In this document: one piece after another, positions 35,901 to 45,933 of the stretch
Layout of the letters: every line of letters begins with the position of its first letter
How positions within the stretch are numbered: position 1 is the first letter of the stretch
NCBI RefSeq assembly: GCF_019977735.1
Contig: NZ_AP025018.1
Coordinates: 3,658,001 to 3,722,000 of the forward strand
DNA: 64,000 nucleotides
Origin: Calothrix sp. PCC 7716
GTDB taxonomy: Bacteria > Cyanobacteriota > Cyanobacteriia > Cyanobacteriales > Nostocaceae
Reading direction: 5' to 3'
Program-made: the position numbers and the translations under genes
The notes under the pieces: model-generated
What the model was told of the DNA's origin: nothing
What the model saw: the letters and a program-made list of their open reading frames with translations, nothing else
The model's database searches: none

Positions 35901-38687
35901 TACTCCTTTAAAAATAACTATTGGTAACAAGTTAGGAGTAGCGAAGTAAGCGGCAGCAGTAATAGCTGATAAAATCCGCATTATTGCTAGTGCTGTCTTA
36001 TCGCTCATTTGGGGCAAGTCAATTAAATCTTCGATTCGTTTTCCGAGTAATGCTAGCTTTGTTTCTAATAGGTAAAGTAAAATATCAATTTTGCTGGGTT
36101 GTTTCGGTAAACTCACTCCTAAAAGCTTCAAAGCTATTAGTCCCGTATCGATTGCTTTTTGTATTTGATTTTGTGTACTGTAAGCAGAAATTTTAACTTC
36201 ATAGACTTTCACCTTGTCGAGCGGTATACTAGTTTTTTGTAGTACCAAGTTGGCTAATTCCTCCATTTGGTCGAATTGACCGCATAAGTAAGCTGCCTCT
36301 ACTGCTTCTACATACAGTGCTAACGTTAAGTCATAACATCTTTGCCAGCTTTCTCCCAACAAGTTTATACCTACCATCAAGTATCTTAACGCCCCTTCAT
36401 AAGCCGTCGATGCTTTTGCTTTCTTTCCTGCTTTGAGATTTAATTGAGCTAAATTGTCCTTTTCTATTTGCTGTACAATCCAATTGCAGCCTAAATTTAC
36501 CTGGTTAACTATACTAAAGATTTTCTGCTCTTGCTCTTGAGATGGTGTGTTTTTTAAAAGCAATTGTCCTACTTCATAATGTACAGCTTGCTTTTGGGCG
36601 CCAGGAATTAATGAATAAGCTGCTTGCTGAATACGGTCGTGGGCAAACTTGTATTCGACGTTAACGTCCGTTGCTAAACCTTGAATATCAAAATCGATTA
36701 ATTTATAAGTATCGGTCAAAGGCAATATTAGACCTGCTGCGATACCTTCCCACAAGTCAGAAGCAGTTTCTCTAGGAGCTTTTTTATAGACAATTGCCAA
36801 GGTTTCAAGGTTGAATGAGTTGCCAATACAAGCAGCTAGCTTCAATACCTCTTGCGTTTGTTCTGCCAACTGTCGCACCCTGCTAGCCATTAGTTCGACG
36901 ACATTATCAGTTATTTCGCTGTTCTGTATTTGTGCTAAATTCCATTCCCAGGCGCCATTTTGAAAGTCAAATGTCAATAATTGTGTACTATAAAGTAACT
37001 TTAAAAACTCGTTGATAAAGAATGGATTACCATGAGTTTTATCAAGTACTAATTTTGCTAAGGGTTTAACCTTTTCAATAGAAGCATTAAGAGTATCAGC
37101 AATCAACTGTGTAATGTTGCGTAAACTTAAATTGGTAAGTAATATCTCATTGACAGTTACTCCCAGCTTCTTTATTTCATCTACCGTCAACATCAATGGA
37201 TGGCTGGCACTAACTTCGTTATCTCGATAGGCGCCGATAATCAACAAATAGCGATTGCATGAAGCTGTCATTAACAGTTCAATCAATTTTAACGAAGCAA
37301 TATCGCTCCATTGTAAATCATCTAAGAACAGAACAAGTGGGTGTTCTGCTTGGGTAAATACTTGGATGAAGTTTTGAAACACCAAATTAAAGCGATTTTG
37401 AGCTTCTACTGGTGCCAGTTCTGGTACTGTTGATTGTTGACCAACAATTAATTCCACTTCAGGTATTACATCAATTATCACTTGTCCCTTGGCGCCGAAA
37501 GCAGCTAACAGCTTTTCTCGCCAAATATCAATTTTTACTTGGCTTTCTGTAAGTAATTGTTGAATTAAAGAACGAAAAGCTTGAACGAACGAACTATAAG
37601 GAATATTTCTTTGAAATTGATCGAATTTACCCGAAGTAAAGTATCCCTGTTGCTTTGTAATTGGTTTATAAATTTCTTGTACTAGAGATGACTTGCCAAT
37701 GCCAGAATATCCTGTCACTAGCATCATTTCATTAGTTCCTTGGCTGACACGCTCCATTGCAGCTAACAAAGTACTAATTTCTTGCTCTCTTCCATAAAGC
37801 TTTTGTGGAATTTGAAAGCTCGAAACATCATGTTGACCGAGCTTGAAGGAGTTAATTTTCCCTGTATCCTGCCACTGCTTTCTACATTCCTCCAAATCTG
37901 CCTTAATTCCATAAGCACTTTTGTAGCGGTCTTCGGCATTTTTTGCCATTAATTTGAGTAATATTTCAGAAATTACTACAGGAATATCTATATTATGAAG
38001 GTGTGGCGCCACAGGTTGTTTAGCAATATGACAATGCACCAATTCCAACGCATCCTGAGTAAGGAAGGGCAACGTGCGAGTTAGTAATTTGTAAAAAGTT
38101 ACTCCCAGCGAGTAAAAATCTGTGCGATAATCAATAGCGCGATTCATCCTTCCAGTTTGCTCTGGAGCAATATACGCTAGGGTTCCCTCTAATAAATTTG
38201 GGTTGCGGAAAGTTGAAACTTCTTTTGGAAGAACTGTAGAAATGCCAAAGTCAATTAGTTTAATTTGACCCGTTTTCTGATTCCAAACAATGTTAGACGG
38301 ATTAATATCTTTATGGATAATATTTCGCTCGTGTACCTGACCAAGAATGTCAACTATTTCGATAGCAAGCGGCAGAAACTCGTTTAAGGTAAATTGTTTA
38401 CCTTGCATTAATCTTGTCAGGGATTCACCACCAAAATCTTCTAATACAATTAGCCATTGGTGCCGCTCGCTTTCCAAGCTGTAGACATTTATGGTATTTC
38501 TTAAGTTAATATTTTTAGTTATTTCATACTCGCGTTGGAACTGAGCTAGTATTTTTGGGCTAGGATAAGCGGGTTTGAGAATTTTGAGAATAACTCTTTG
38601 TTTATCTACTTTTCGCTGCGCGCGGTAAATCAACGAGCTATCGCTTTCGTAGATTATTTCCCTACAATCATAACCTAAAATATCCAT
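32967..38687 (-). CDS. Giant Ser/Thr kinase - STAND ATPase - helical repeat - GAF - AAA-like protein
   Basis: The 1906-residue protein has a kinase domain (1-270) with VILKILKP lysine, [14 protein letters not shown] catalytic loop at ~122 and LIDFGIS at ~146. An AAA_16/STAND ATPase follows (~293-700; Walker [15 protein letters not shown] at ~329, Walker [12 protein letters not shown]). A helical, TPR-like region spans ~720-1300, then a GAF domain (~1320-1470) and a coiled coil (~1490-1535). A second P-loop module of AAA_35 type starts at ~1540 (Walker [16 protein letters not shown], Walker [13 protein letters not shown]). Cyanobacterial HstK-type proteins share the front part but end in a histidine kinase; here an AAA-like module replaces it. 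The adjacent vMAP-N protein carries the same module, suggesting a functional pair. It is probably a cytoplasmic sensor; signal and output are unknown. Confidence 0.88.
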   Translation of the reverse strand: MDILGYDCREIIYESDSSLIYRAQRKVDKQRVILKILKPAYPSPKILAQFQREYEITKNINLRNTINVYSLESERHQWLIVLEDFGGESLTRLMQGKQFTLNEFLPLAIEIVDILGQVHERNIIHKDINPSNIVWNQKTGQIKLIDFGISTVLPKEVSTFRNPNLLEGTLAYIAPEQTGRMNRAIDYRTDFYSLGVTFYKLLTRTLPFLTQDALELVHCHIAKQPVAPHLHNIDIPVVISEILLKLMAKNAEDRYKSAYGIKADLEECRKQWQDTGKINSFKLGQHDVSSFQIPQKLYGREQEISTLLAAMERVSQGTNEMMLVTGYSGIGKSSLVQEIYKPITKQQGYFTSGKFDQFQRNIPYSSFVQAFRSLIQQLLTESQVKIDIWREKLLAAFGAKGQVIIDVIPEVELIVGQQSTVPELAPVEAQNRFNLVFQNFIQVFTQAEHPLVLFLDDLQWSDIASLKLIELLMTASCNRYLLIIGAYRDNEVSASHPLMLTVDEIKKLGVTVNEILLTNLSLRNITQLIADTLNASIEKVKPLAKLVLDKTHGNPFFINEFLKLLYSTQLLTFDFQNGAWEWNLAQIQNSEITDNVVELMASRVRQLAEQTQEVLKLAACIGNSFNLETLAIVYKKAPRETASDLWEGIAAGLILPLTDTYKLIDFDIQGLATDVNVEYKFAHDRIQQAAYSLIPGAQKQAVHYEVGQLLLKNTPSQEQEQKIFSIVNQVNLGCNWIVQQIEKDNLAQLNLKAGKKAKASTAYEGALRYLMVGINLLGESWQRCYDLTLALYVEAVEAAYLCGQFDQMEELANLVLQKTSIPLDKVKVYEVKISAYSTQNQIQKAIDTGLIALKLLGVSLPKQPSKIDILLYLLETKLALLGKRIEDLIDLPQMSDKTALAIMRILSAITAAAYFATPNLLPIVIFKGVNLSIKYGNTDLSAMTYASYGLILCGRLGNIRTGSGFGNLALDLLDRFNAQKIRPKVTYIVNAFVKHWHSHVRQTLPSLLESYFSAIEIGDLQYASYCGFNHCFYFYYVGHELELVSQEIAKFNEFIHKFQQELYYESILMTWQTVLNLMGHSDCPYRLVGQVYNEEETSLSQLEAKNNQNMIFQLYFDKLMLCYLFEKYQLALEYAAIAEKYLDGLVGTLCVPAYHFYSSLIQLAIYTNASKVEQKRLYRKMQASQNKIKKWAHHAPMNHLNKFFLIEAERYRILGREIKAADCYDKAIALAQENKYLHEEALAYELAAKFYLETDKTTIAEAYMQNARYCYLIWGAAAKVKYLDEKYPQLLNRKLEATTPIISTITSLTKSSNALDFDTVMKALQTISSEIMLDSLLVKLMKIVIENAGAQTGFILLKKQEKLLTAAKGNVNKDEFILIQSELNKNYQLPISLINYVEITKEDVVLNDAVNQGRFTNDPYIINNQPQSILCVPIINQGQFIGLLYLENNLSKGAFTFERLKVLKLLSSQAAIFLKNAQLYEEKTALSINLQQAIEALAESNQTLEQKVIERTQELSQTLEVLKETQAKLVFENDLLRNAEQPSTYDYQVGGSLPMDAPTYVVRAADRHLYKALKLGEFCYILNARQMGKSSLMVRMMHHLQQEKFSCGAIDLTRLGSENITPNQWYKGLAVELWRSFGLLSKVNFKAWWNSHQDLLPVQCLSLFIEDILLQEVKSEKIFIFIDEIDSILGSNLPVNDFFAFIRFCYNQRTINLEYRRLTFVLLGVATPTELIVDYKRTPFNIGQAIQLEGFKEHEAQPLLQGLTEKVSNPQVVLKEVLDWTNGQPFLTQKLCKLIRNSSSPISTNKEAEWIENLVQKSILDNWESQDQPEHLVTIRDRMLGSEHQPARLLEIYKQVLQQVEVAAVDSPEERELLLSGLLIKHQGCLKVHNRIYKSIFNSSWVELYL

Positions 38688-38790
38688 GTACCTTAATATT
38701 CTAAATTATAGGGACGCAGTTCCTATCATATCAAAATCTTGTTCATCAAAATATTACTGATTTTTTTCAAAACATATAAATAAAATGTAT

Positions 38791-40158
38791 TTACTTTTCA
38801 ATTGCTATGTGCTTCTGGAAATATTGTCCATACAGATCGCAACTAAGTGCGGCTTTATTTTCATATAATTTAATTACCCCCATACTTTTTAACTTATAAG
38901 CCAAAATCGGTTCTAATTGTACGGGTTGGGGGGAATTTATGACTTGATAAAGAGCCAGAGCTAAGTTTGGCTGTTCTTGCAAAATAGCCCAAAGACGCTG
39001 TAAATGGTGGGAATAAATTCCGGTAGATGTAGGAGCGGTTTCCAAAAGTTGTGCTAGATTGATTTCGCCAACACTAAGATGATAGATTGCTGTATGTATT
39101 AGTGAGGGGTGTCCTCCAACCATTGCCATTAAAAGTTTTGCTTCAAGGTCGTCCTTCCAGTTGAGTTTATAACGTTGGGCTAACTGCTGTATCTGTTCTT
39201 GACTAAATTCATTCAAAACAATTGGTAGTCCCACATTAAAAGGCGACTGGTTCAGCTTTAGGGGAATATATATCTCGGTTGACTTGACTATAATTATACG
39301 CAGCTTTTGCCATATCGGTAGTCTTTTAGCTTCTTCGTACCACGAGCGCAGTAAAGGTAAAAAATTTTTTGCTACCGTAGGATACTCAAATATTTTATTC
39401 ACCTCATCTAAAGCCAAGACGAGGGGAGAATCTATATGCTCTAGCAGATAATCTTGAAAGTATAAGGTGCTGCTAAGTTTGCTGCCTAAATCTTCATCCC
39501 AATATTCGTCTAGTTTTGTTTCGAGTTGCAACTGACGGGTGACACTGGCACATAACCAGCGCAAAAAGCGATTTGGTTCGCTCAAAATTGTTGAGTCAAC
39601 TTGCTCTAGGTTTAAGCTAACTGTATGGTAATTTATGCTACTAGCGTAATCTAAAATTCTCAAGAGTAGTGAGGTTTTCCCCATTTCTCTAGGTGCCTTA
39701 ATTCTCACCAAGGCGCCTCCTTTAATAATCTCTTGACAAATAATATCTTTTAAGGCAGAGTCTTCAATATAAAAAGGAGAGCCAAGAGGAACTGAGCCAC
39801 TAGGAAATCTTGGCAACATATCTTGGCTAACATTCTCAGAAAAGCTAGCAGGAAGTTGCTCAAGTGGCAAAGTCTCCGCATTTAAACAAGCCGCATAGTT
39901 TTCTAACAAGAAACGACAATTTTTTTTGGTAACCCGCCTGTCAATAAGTGTAGACAGTCTTTGCCACAAAGGAGGCGCCACAACATTAGAAAGATATCCA
40001 GGACTATAACCCCCCTCAGTAGCCATTTGGTTATAACTCCAATCGTGCCAAATTCCCCGCAAAACCAAACGTTCTGCCGAATTAAGAGGGTGGCTTTGGA
40101 TAGTAACTAGCTTGCTGTTAATAAGTTCAAGCAGAGAATCGAGATTCATGGAAGCCAC
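38791..40158 (-). CDS. vMAP-N HTH domain plus AAA-like (AAA_35) ATPase
   Basis: The 455-residue protein has an N-terminal helical domain (residues ~20-95: SAERLVLRGIWHDWSYNQMATEGGYSPGYLSNVV, LWQRLSTLIDRRVTKKNCRFLLE) matching the vWA-MoxR-associated protein N-terminal HTH module. An AAA-like P-loop domain follows with FYIEDSALKD, Walker A APREMGKTSLLLRIL at ~158, Walker B LVLALDEVNKIF, and LIHTAIYHL in the C-terminal lid. The same AAA module ends the neighbouring giant kinase, 103 bp away on the same strand. Such proteins are linked to regulated conflict and signalling systems in multicellular bacteria. No vWA-MoxR partner is visible. The start could be the Met at 40149. Confidence 0.82.
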   Translation of the reverse strand: MASMNLDSLLELINSKLVTIQSHPLNSAERLVLRGIWHDWSYNQMATEGGYSPGYLSNVVAPPLWQRLSTLIDRRVTKKNCRFLLENYAACLNAETLPLEQLPASFSENVSQDMLPRFPSGSVPLGSPFYIEDSALKDIICQEIIKGGALVRIKAPREMGKTSLLLRILDYASSINYHTVSLNLEQVDSTILSEPNRFLRWLCASVTRQLQLETKLDEYWDEDLGSKLSSTLYFQDYLLEHIDSPLVLALDEVNKIFEYPTVAKNFLPLLRSWYEEAKRLPIWQKLRIIIVKSTEIYIPLKLNQSPFNVGLPIVLNEFSQEQIQQLAQRYKLNWKDDLEAKLLMAMVGGHPSLIHTAIYHLSVGEINLAQLLETAPTSTGIYSHHLQRLWAILQEQPNLALALYQVINSPQPVQLEPILAYKLKSMGVIKLYENKAALSCDLYGQYFQKHIAIEK

Positions 40159-40180
40159 AGGATATTTAAATTCCAGATAA

Positions 40181-40213
40181 TTATATGAGATTTATATGAG
40201 ATTTATATGAGAT
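40181..40213. promoter_or_regulatory. Three perfect 11-bp direct repeats (TTATATGAGAT) upstream of the vMAP-N gene
   Basis: The units are adjacent, about one helical turn each, and begin 23 bp before the vMAP-N/AAA start codon in a divergent promoter region. Helically phased repeats can bind a regulator cooperatively; no binding protein is known from the sequence. Confidence 0.6.
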
Positions 40214-40318
40214 TGGTTAATTCGGCAATTGCTATAATAAAAGTAATTAAAAAATCATTAAGTTGATCTCGGACAAAGGACTCCCAGTTCAATCCTAATA
40301 ATTTTAAGGTAAAAAAAC

Positions 40319-40777
40319 ATGTCTTGTGATGCAATCAAAGTAATTTATAGTATACAACCAGATTTGCTGGCAGAGGCTGCTAACATCGCGGCTTTAGCAT
40401 TCCCGGAAACTGAGTTCAAGTTATTGTATCGACAAGCTAGCTGTTTCGATGCAGCTTTTATGTTTCCAAAAAATCAATATAGATTGTTGGCTCAAAAAAT
40501 TGGTAGTAATAATTTATCTATTACTTTCAAAAAAGAAAAAAATATAGGCAAAAACGTTAATTTTAGTGTGTGCTTTTTCCCCAAAATTAATACTATGACT
40601 TTATCAGGGTATTACTCCGAAGGAATGGCTCATTTTATTTATACGCCATTTAATAATCAGAATTGGTTAAATGGCAAAGGGTATAAAATTAGTACTCCTG
40701 ATTGTATTGGAGAAAAATTTGAGTTTCTGGCGCCGAAGTTTTACGCATTTTTGGAAGAATTTTTTATTGGAGTCTAG
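40319..40777 (+). CDS. Hypothetical protein
   Basis: The 152-residue protein is unrecognised. It is predicted to be soluble, with alternating aromatic-rich beta strands (INTMTLSGYYSEGMAHFIYTPFNNQNW). Its start follows AAGGTAAAAA. It is divergent from the vMAP-N/AAA gene, sharing the promoter region with the 11-bp repeats, so it could belong to the same system. The stop codon touches the first arm of an AGAAACC repeat pair. Confidence 0.5.
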   Translation: MSCDAIKVIYSIQPDLLAEAANIAALAFPETEFKLLYRQASCFDAAFMFPKNQYRLLAQKIGSNNLSITFKKEKNIGKNVNFSVCFFPKINTMTLSGYYSEGMAHFIYTPFNNQNWLNGKGYKISTPDCIGEKFEFLAPKFYAFLEEFFIGV

Positions 40778-40842
40778 AAACCTGGTTTCTTCATTGATAA
40801 CGTGTAATAAAAATTATAATTTTGTGTAGAAACCAGGTTTCT
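40776..40842. repeat. AGAAACCxGGTTTCT repeat pair
   Basis: Arms at 40776-40790 (central T) and 40828-40842 (central A) surround an AT-rich spacer between two hypothetical genes. Confidence 0.85.
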
Positions 40843-40847
40843 AAAGT

Positions 40848-41108
40848 ATGAAACTAGAATATGCCTGTAGTATGAACCAACGTTGTATTTTGATGGTGCG
40901 CGCGGAGGCAGGAGCTATTGCACATCCAGATTTAGGTGAGGAAATATACACTGCTTGGGTTGAAACGATGGATTTAGCAAGTCCTAACCATGTTGATTTA
41001 AACAATTGGATTGATGTACTAACTGTTAAATATCAAGTTAGTCCAATCAGTCTGCGCGCGCTGTTTGAGGCAATTAGGTTGATTATTAATTGGTATGGCC
41101 AGATATAA
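40848..41108 (+). CDS. Small hypothetical protein
   Basis: This is an 86-residue protein (MKLEYACSMNQRCILMVRAEAGAIAHPDLGEEIYTAWVE...) rich in helices and without membrane segments. No family is recognised. It starts six bases after an AGAAACC repeat arm and stops directly before a GTAGAGACC hairpin, so it sits between two dispersed repeats. Confidence 0.45.
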   Translation: MKLEYACSMNQRCILMVRAEAGAIAHPDLGEEIYTAWVETMDLASPNHVDLNNWIDVLTVKYQVSPISLRALFEAIRLIINWYGQI

Positions 41109-41138
41109 TGTAGAGACCGTATTAATTCGGTCTCTACA
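41109..41138. terminator. TGTAGAGACC hairpin
   Basis: TGTAGAGACC and GGTCTCTACA form a 10-bp stem directly after the stop codon at 41108, between convergent genes. It belongs to the same family as 28644-28665 and the copy inside galK. Confidence 0.6.
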
Positions 41139-41168
41139 ATACGGATGATTTATATACAAATTAGGCTT

Positions 41169-43085
41169 TTACCTACAACCATCGCTACCGCAATAAGCAG
41201 TTTCTTGCACTAATGTTGCCTCCAACCAATCGGTTTTAGTTGCCGAGTATTGCTGGTCGTTACCAAGAGTTGCACTAGCTATAGCCTCAATTGGAATTTT
41301 GGGTGTACGGTCAATATATAACAACCCGTTTGCTTCTTGGAAAGTATCGGTAAGCTGGGTGTAGCAGAAACCACTAAACATTTCAACGCGGTTTACTACT
41401 GTTAACAACCCACTATACTGCATTTGTAGCTCAGAAATATTTGAACTTCTGGCATATCCCCAAGTGCTATTAGTTTCATGTTCCTGGGTATAAGCAATGC
41501 CACCAAATTCTGTTAACATTATTGGCTGACCGTTGTGAGCATAATTATCAAGGGTGAGAACTCGTCCTCCGGGACGTTCGCGATTTAATAAGTCAGATAA
41601 CTTGACTTCATCACCATAACGTTTTGCCAAAGTCGTTGGGTTATTGTCATAGTCATGAATAGCAAGAATATCTGTATCAGTACTCTCCCAACCGTCGTTA
41701 CCAATTACTGGACGAGTTGGGTCAAGGGTCTTGGTTAAGTGATACATTGACAAGACGTAATTTCGGTGAGCTTGTGTCTCTGTCAAATTGGGAACTCCCC
41801 AAGATTCATTGAACGGAACCCAGGCCACAATACAAGGGTGACTTATATCTCGCTTTATAACTTCAGTCCATTCGCGCGTCATTCGTTCTACAGCTTTTGG
41901 TGTAAAGCGGTAAGCACTTGGCATTTCTTCCCAAACTAATAGACCTAGTACATCTGCCCAATATAAGAAACGGGGGTCTTCAACTTTTTGGTGCTTACGT
42001 ACTCCATTGAAACCCATTGCTTTAACTAGTTCCACATCACGACGTAACGCTTCATCACTCGGCGCCGTCATCAAGGACTCTTCCCAGTATCCTTGGTCAA
42101 GAACTAAGCGTAAATAATAAGGGCGCCCATTCAGCATAAAGCGGTCGCGCTGAATTCCTACCGCACGCATTGCTGTATAAGATTTGACCTCATCCAAGAG
42201 TACATCCCCATCCCAAAGTTGAATGGAAGCATCAATTAAAGTTGGTTTTTCTGGACTCCATAGCAACTCGTTCCGATAATCATCAATACCTGGGTCAGAA
42301 AGCGCGATATGACGGTGAATTTCTCCTTTAAATACTGTATAAATATCGTTTACTAAGACATTATCACCAACGCTAAGTTTTACTTTGATTTGTAAATCGT
42401 CTTGGCGTGTACCTTGAATAAACGCTTCAAAACCAATTTCCCACCGCTCCATGTGGGGTGTCCATTTGATGCTATCTATATAAGTGGCGCCTACACGTTC
42501 AAGCCAAACTGTTTGCCAAATACCACTCGTGCGAGGATACCAAATACTATGGGCGTCCAGTTGCCAGTCTTGTTTACCACGAGGTTTTGCTAAGTCGTGG
42601 GGGTCATCATGTGCCCAGACTGTTACTTTTGTGATGCTACTGTCTCTTAACATATCCGTGATATCGAACGAGAAGGATGTATGTCCACCTTCATGCTCTC
42701 CCACGAACTGGTTGTTTACCCAAACGCGCGCACGATAGTCAACGGCGCCAAAGTGTAATATTAGTCTTCCTTCAGAAGGAGGAGTTTCAAATTCCCTCTC
42801 ATACCAGCAATTTGCATGAAAACCCGTATCAGCAATCCCACTTTTGATAGATTCAGGTGCGAACGGAACTTCGATATTATGAATCCACTGCTTGATATTA
42901 TCCGGCTTCGTACATTTCCCTTCACCGTCAAATGCGAATTTCCATTGACCATTTAGGCTTTGCCAATGCTGCCGCACCAGTTGCGGACGCGGGTAAGCAG
43001 TTTGTCTTGGGTTGAAATTTATATTTTTATCGCTACAAGAAGTGAGCTTGACTTCTTGTTCGTGCAATTCTAACAAGTTCATCAC
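41169..43085 (-). CDS. Glycoside hydrolase family 2 (beta-galactosidase/glucuronidase-like)
   Basis: The 638-residue protein has an N-terminal jelly-roll sugar-binding domain (LNGQWKFAFDGEGK, WYEREFETPPSEGRLILHFGAVDYRARVWVNNQFVGEHEGG), an Ig-like domain, and a TIM barrel. The likely acid/base Glu is in AWVPFNESWG and the nucleophile in IMLTEFGG. It has no signal peptide, so it is probably cytoplasmic. It would release galactose, glucuronic acid or a related sugar. A galactose substrate would suit the galTK operon 8 kb away, which is only an inference. Family and active site are firm; specificity is not. Confidence 0.9.
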   Translation of the reverse strand: MMNLLELHEQEVKLTSCSDKNINFNPRQTAYPRPQLVRQHWQSLNGQWKFAFDGEGKCTKPDNIKQWIHNIEVPFAPESIKSGIADTGFHANCWYEREFETPPSEGRLILHFGAVDYRARVWVNNQFVGEHEGGHTSFSFDITDMLRDSSITKVTVWAHDDPHDLAKPRGKQDWQLDAHSIWYPRTSGIWQTVWLERVGATYIDSIKWTPHMERWEIGFEAFIQGTRQDDLQIKVKLSVGDNVLVNDIYTVFKGEIHRHIALSDPGIDDYRNELLWSPEKPTLIDASIQLWDGDVLLDEVKSYTAMRAVGIQRDRFMLNGRPYYLRLVLDQGYWEESLMTAPSDEALRRDVELVKAMGFNGVRKHQKVEDPRFLYWADVLGLLVWEEMPSAYRFTPKAVERMTREWTEVIKRDISHPCIVAWVPFNESWGVPNLTETQAHRNYVLSMYHLTKTLDPTRPVIGNDGWESTDTDILAIHDYDNNPTTLAKRYGDEVKLSDLLNRERPGGRVLTLDNYAHNGQPIMLTEFGGIAYTQEHETNSTWGYARSSNISELQMQYSGLLTVVNRVEMFSGFCYTQLTDTFQEANGLLYIDRTPKIPIEAIASATLGNDQQYSATKTDWLEATLVQETAYCGSDGCR

Positions 43086-43461
43086 TATTTACTCCTAGTG
43101 GTGATAGAACAAATGTTTAAGTTTAAGGAGAAACGTGATTTCCTTGACATTAATCACGTTTTTCTATATTCCACGGGTTTTGTAGTCTGCTATGCCTATT
43201 TTGGTTTTAATAAAAAAACCGCAAAGGACGCAAAGGACGCAAAGGAAGAGTCGAAAGAAGATTAGATGTTGGCTTTGAATTCTTTGTATAGCGGAGTACT
43301 TGGTATTAGATACTACCGAATTGAGAGCGGCGCCTGCATCAGCCAAAAAATAAATTCCCTGTGGGGTAATTATTTTGTAGCTTGACTCGTGACATTATTA
43401 CATATAAACACAGAAATATTTCTCAGATATACGAGAAAGTAACATTAAAATTTTTCTGTAA
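43086..43461. other. Intergenic region with a 9-bp tandem repeat
   Basis: There is no supported gene. Three near-perfect GCAAAGGAC units lie at 43221-43246, a type also hinted at in complement near 53114-53135. The region separates the GH2 gene from the 3' end of the TetR chimera. No IS1 insB remnant was found here. Confidence 0.5.
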
Positions 43462-44382
43462 TTATTTTTTCTTCACCCAATTAATAATTGTGTTGTGGGA
43501 GACACCTGTTTGCCGCTCTATTTCCCGAAATCCTATACCTCGATTGTGCAGTTCCAAACACTGTTGCTTGATATCATTGCTGTAACCTGACGGGGAATAG
43601 CTTTCTAAAAATTGCTTTCCGCAGTCTTTACAAAGATACCGCTGTTTGCTGTGCCGATGTCCGTTCTTGGAAAGGCGCCGGGAATTACAGTGTGGACATA
43701 TCATTACCTTCATTACTTCATTGTGCATATCATCCATCAACTCATCACCAGCGTAGGGACGTAGATAAGCAATCATTAACTCTTCAATTTGCTGAAAAAT
43801 CTCTTCACGACGTGGTTCTGGGTTGCGAAGGGCAACTACAAGTAATGCATTTGCAGCCTGAACACATATTTCGGCAATCAATTGACACTTTTCATCGCTC
43901 AATTTTGGGTTACGTGCGTGTAGTAGCTTTGCCTGGAAATCTATTCCTTGTTGCGTCAGATTATCATCAATGGTTTGGAACATCGCGTTAGAAGTAAAAT
44001 ACTGAATGAACAGTAACCGTGATGTAGGCTCGTCAAAGATTTCTTTAAATATCTTTAACATCGTTTTAATAAAAGTCTCAAATGGCAGTTCGGCTATATT
44101 AAGACTGCTAAGTTTTGCCCAAGCAGCATGTACTCGTTCCAGATGACGCAGTTCTAAAGCTTGAAAAATAGCTAGTTTATCAGGAAAAAACTGATATACG
44201 GAACCGATAGCCGTTTGCGCGCGTAAAGCGATATTATTCATCGTCGCAGCATCAAACCCAACTTCATCAAATACTTCTACTGCTGCATCCAAAATCCGCT
44301 CAACACGTTCTTGACCACGCTTTTGCTTAGGTTGGCGCCGCATTTTTACATTTTCTTGGCTGTCTTGAGAAGTTGGGTTCAT
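43462..44382 (-). CDS. TetR family regulator with IS1 InsA-like C-terminal extension
   Basis: The 306-residue protein has a TetR DNA-binding domain (residues ~15-70: QERVERILDAAVEVFDEVGFDAATMNNIALRAQTAIGSVYQFFPDKLAIFQAL) and a helical ligand domain to ~205. From ~228 it continues as an InsA-like piece: CPHCNSRRLSKNGHRHSKQRYLCKDCGKQFLE (zinc ribbon), then an HTH GFREIERQTGVSHNTIINWVKKK. The second half matches the first protein of IS1-type elements, and no InsB follows. The gene is divergent from an FAD monooxygenase and a Rieske oxygenase, which it probably controls. Loss of the original stop codon by insertion of an IS1 fragment is the simplest explanation. Confidence 0.85.
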   Translation of the reverse strand: MNPTSQDSQENVKMRRQPKQKRGQERVERILDAAVEVFDEVGFDAATMNNIALRAQTAIGSVYQFFPDKLAIFQALELRHLERVHAAWAKLSSLNIAELPFETFIKTMLKIFKEIFDEPTSRLLFIQYFTSNAMFQTIDDNLTQQGIDFQAKLLHARNPKLSDEKCQLIAEICVQAANALLVVALRNPEPRREEIFQQIEELMIAYLRPYAGDELMDDMHNEVMKVMICPHCNSRRLSKNGHRHSKQRYLCKDCGKQFLESYSPSGYSNDIKQQCLELHNRGIGFREIERQTGVSHNTIINWVKKK

Positions 44383-44463
44383 GTTGGGGCTAAAAAGTAA
44401 GCTGCAATATTTTTGTCTAAGATATTGACAAATGTGAGGATAAACTCATATTTTAATGATAGG

Positions 44464-44481
44464 CATGAATTTTTTGTCATG
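44464..44481. promoter_or_regulatory. Possible operator between TetR and oxygenase genes
   Basis: The inverted repeat CATGA-N8-TCATG lies 34 bp before the monooxygenase start codon in the divergent promoter region. A TTGACA at ~44424 may be a -35 box. Binding by the TetR protein is inferred from position only. Confidence 0.3.
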
Positions 44482-44514
44482 TGAGCGAGTATTTAAAGCA
44501 TATTTACAATAATC

Positions 44515-45912
44515 ATGGAAACTGGAGAGTCCTTTAATAATGGTCATGCAGTAGTAATTGGCGGTAGTATAGCCGGATTGCTAGCTGGACGAGTTCTTAT
44601 AAATCATTTTGACAAAGTTTCGATAATTGAACGCGATTATTTTCCAGAAACCCCAGCAGAGCGCAAAGGTATTCCACAATCTACCCAACTTCATATTCTG
44701 CTGACACGCGGACAGCAAATTTTAGAAGATTTATTTCCTGGGTTGCGAGACGAGATAATAGCTCAAGGTGCTGTTGTCCTTGATATGGGACGCGATGTGG
44801 AATGGTTAAGTCCATTTGGTTGGGCAAAGCGTTTTGATTCTGGTTTTGAAGCACTTTCATTTACACGTCCAATTTTAGATTGGTTGATTCATCATCGCTT
44901 ACAAGCGTTTGCGAATCTTCACTTTATTGAAGGTGGTTATGTCACTGGGTTAATCAACAGTGCAGATGGTACACGTGTTAAAGGCGTGAAAATAAAGACA
45001 AACAATCAAGTTGGAAAACAAGAAGTTGACTTAGATGCTGACTTGGTTGTGGATGCTAGTGGTTATGGTTCATATGCAGGTAAATGGTTAAATGCAATAG
45101 GTTATATGGCACCTGAAGAAACTTTTATAACCGCACAAATTGGTTATGCCAGTCGTCTATACGAAATACCATCAGATTTTGACGCTGACTGGAAAGGAGT
45201 TTACATGCAAGCGGCGCCACCCGAACGAACAAGCATGGGTGTATTGTATCCTGTTGAAAAAAATCGTTGGGTAGTTGGGGTATGCGATACAACACCAGGT
45301 AATCGATTAATTGATGAATCTGAATTTTTGGAAAATTTACGAACTCTTCCCAGTCCTATTATTTATGAAGCAGTCAAAACAGCAAAACCACTAACGCCAA
45401 TTCGTAGATTTCAACCACCGGGTAATACATTGCGTCATTACGAAGCATTAAAGCAACTACCAGAATGTTTTGTTGCTTTAGGTGATTCGGTTTGTTCATT
45501 TACACCAATTTACGGTCAAGGTATGACTGTAGCAGCATTAGGGGTACTTCAATTAGAAGAGTGTTTGATTGAGATAAAAGCATCTGGCACGTTAAATGGG
45601 TTAACAGCAAAATTTCAAAAACGTCTAGCCAAAATCAATGCTAGTCCTTGGATTGCCGCAACTAGCCAAGATGCAAAGTATCCCAGTGTGAAGGGTATTA
45701 CAAAACAACCAACAGGCGCCGAAAAATTCATAGGTTGGTACATGAACCAAGTTATGAAGCTAACTACAAAGAATACTCAAACAACGCTTACCTTATTTGA
45801 GGTGTTCCACATGCTCAAATCTGCGGGTGCTTTGTTTCGTCCTCAAATTATTCTTCAGGTACTTAAACAAGTACTTACTGAACGTTCGGACAAAATTTCA
45901 AATCAATCCTAG
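44515..45912 (+). CDS. FAD-dependent monooxygenase
   Basis: The 465-residue flavoprotein has the N-terminal dinucleotide-binding motif VVIGGSIAGLLAGRVL followed by an acidic residue in SIIERD, the DLVVDASGYGS block and the second FAD motif FVALGDSVCSFTPIYGQGMTVAALG. These are the marks of PHBH-type hydroxylases and halogenase-like enzymes. It probably hydroxylates or epoxidises a lipophilic or aromatic substrate using NAD(P)H and oxygen. It lies 21 bp before the Rieske gene and divergent from the TetR gene, so the three form a small oxidative catabolic or biosynthetic cassette of unknown substrate. Confidence 0.85.
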   Translation: METGESFNNGHAVVIGGSIAGLLAGRVLINHFDKVSIIERDYFPETPAERKGIPQSTQLHILLTRGQQILEDLFPGLRDEIIAQGAVVLDMGRDVEWLSPFGWAKRFDSGFEALSFTRPILDWLIHHRLQAFANLHFIEGGYVTGLINSADGTRVKGVKIKTNNQVGKQEVDLDADLVVDASGYGSYAGKWLNAIGYMAPEETFITAQIGYASRLYEIPSDFDADWKGVYMQAAPPERTSMGVLYPVEKNRWVVGVCDTTPGNRLIDESEFLENLRTLPSPIIYEAVKTAKPLTPIRRFQPPGNTLRHYEALKQLPECFVALGDSVCSFTPIYGQGMTVAALGVLQLEECLIEIKASGTLNGLTAKFQKRLAKINASPWIAATSQDAKYPSVKGITKQPTGAEKFIGWYMNQVMKLTTKNTQTTLTLFEVFHMLKSAGALFRPQIILQVLKQVLTERSDKISNQS

Positions 45913-45933
45913 AAAATACGAGGATATATATAT

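Noticed and set aside
42402-42738. Plus-strand frames opposite the GH2 gene
   Set aside because: They are shadows of a well-supported glycosidase gene.
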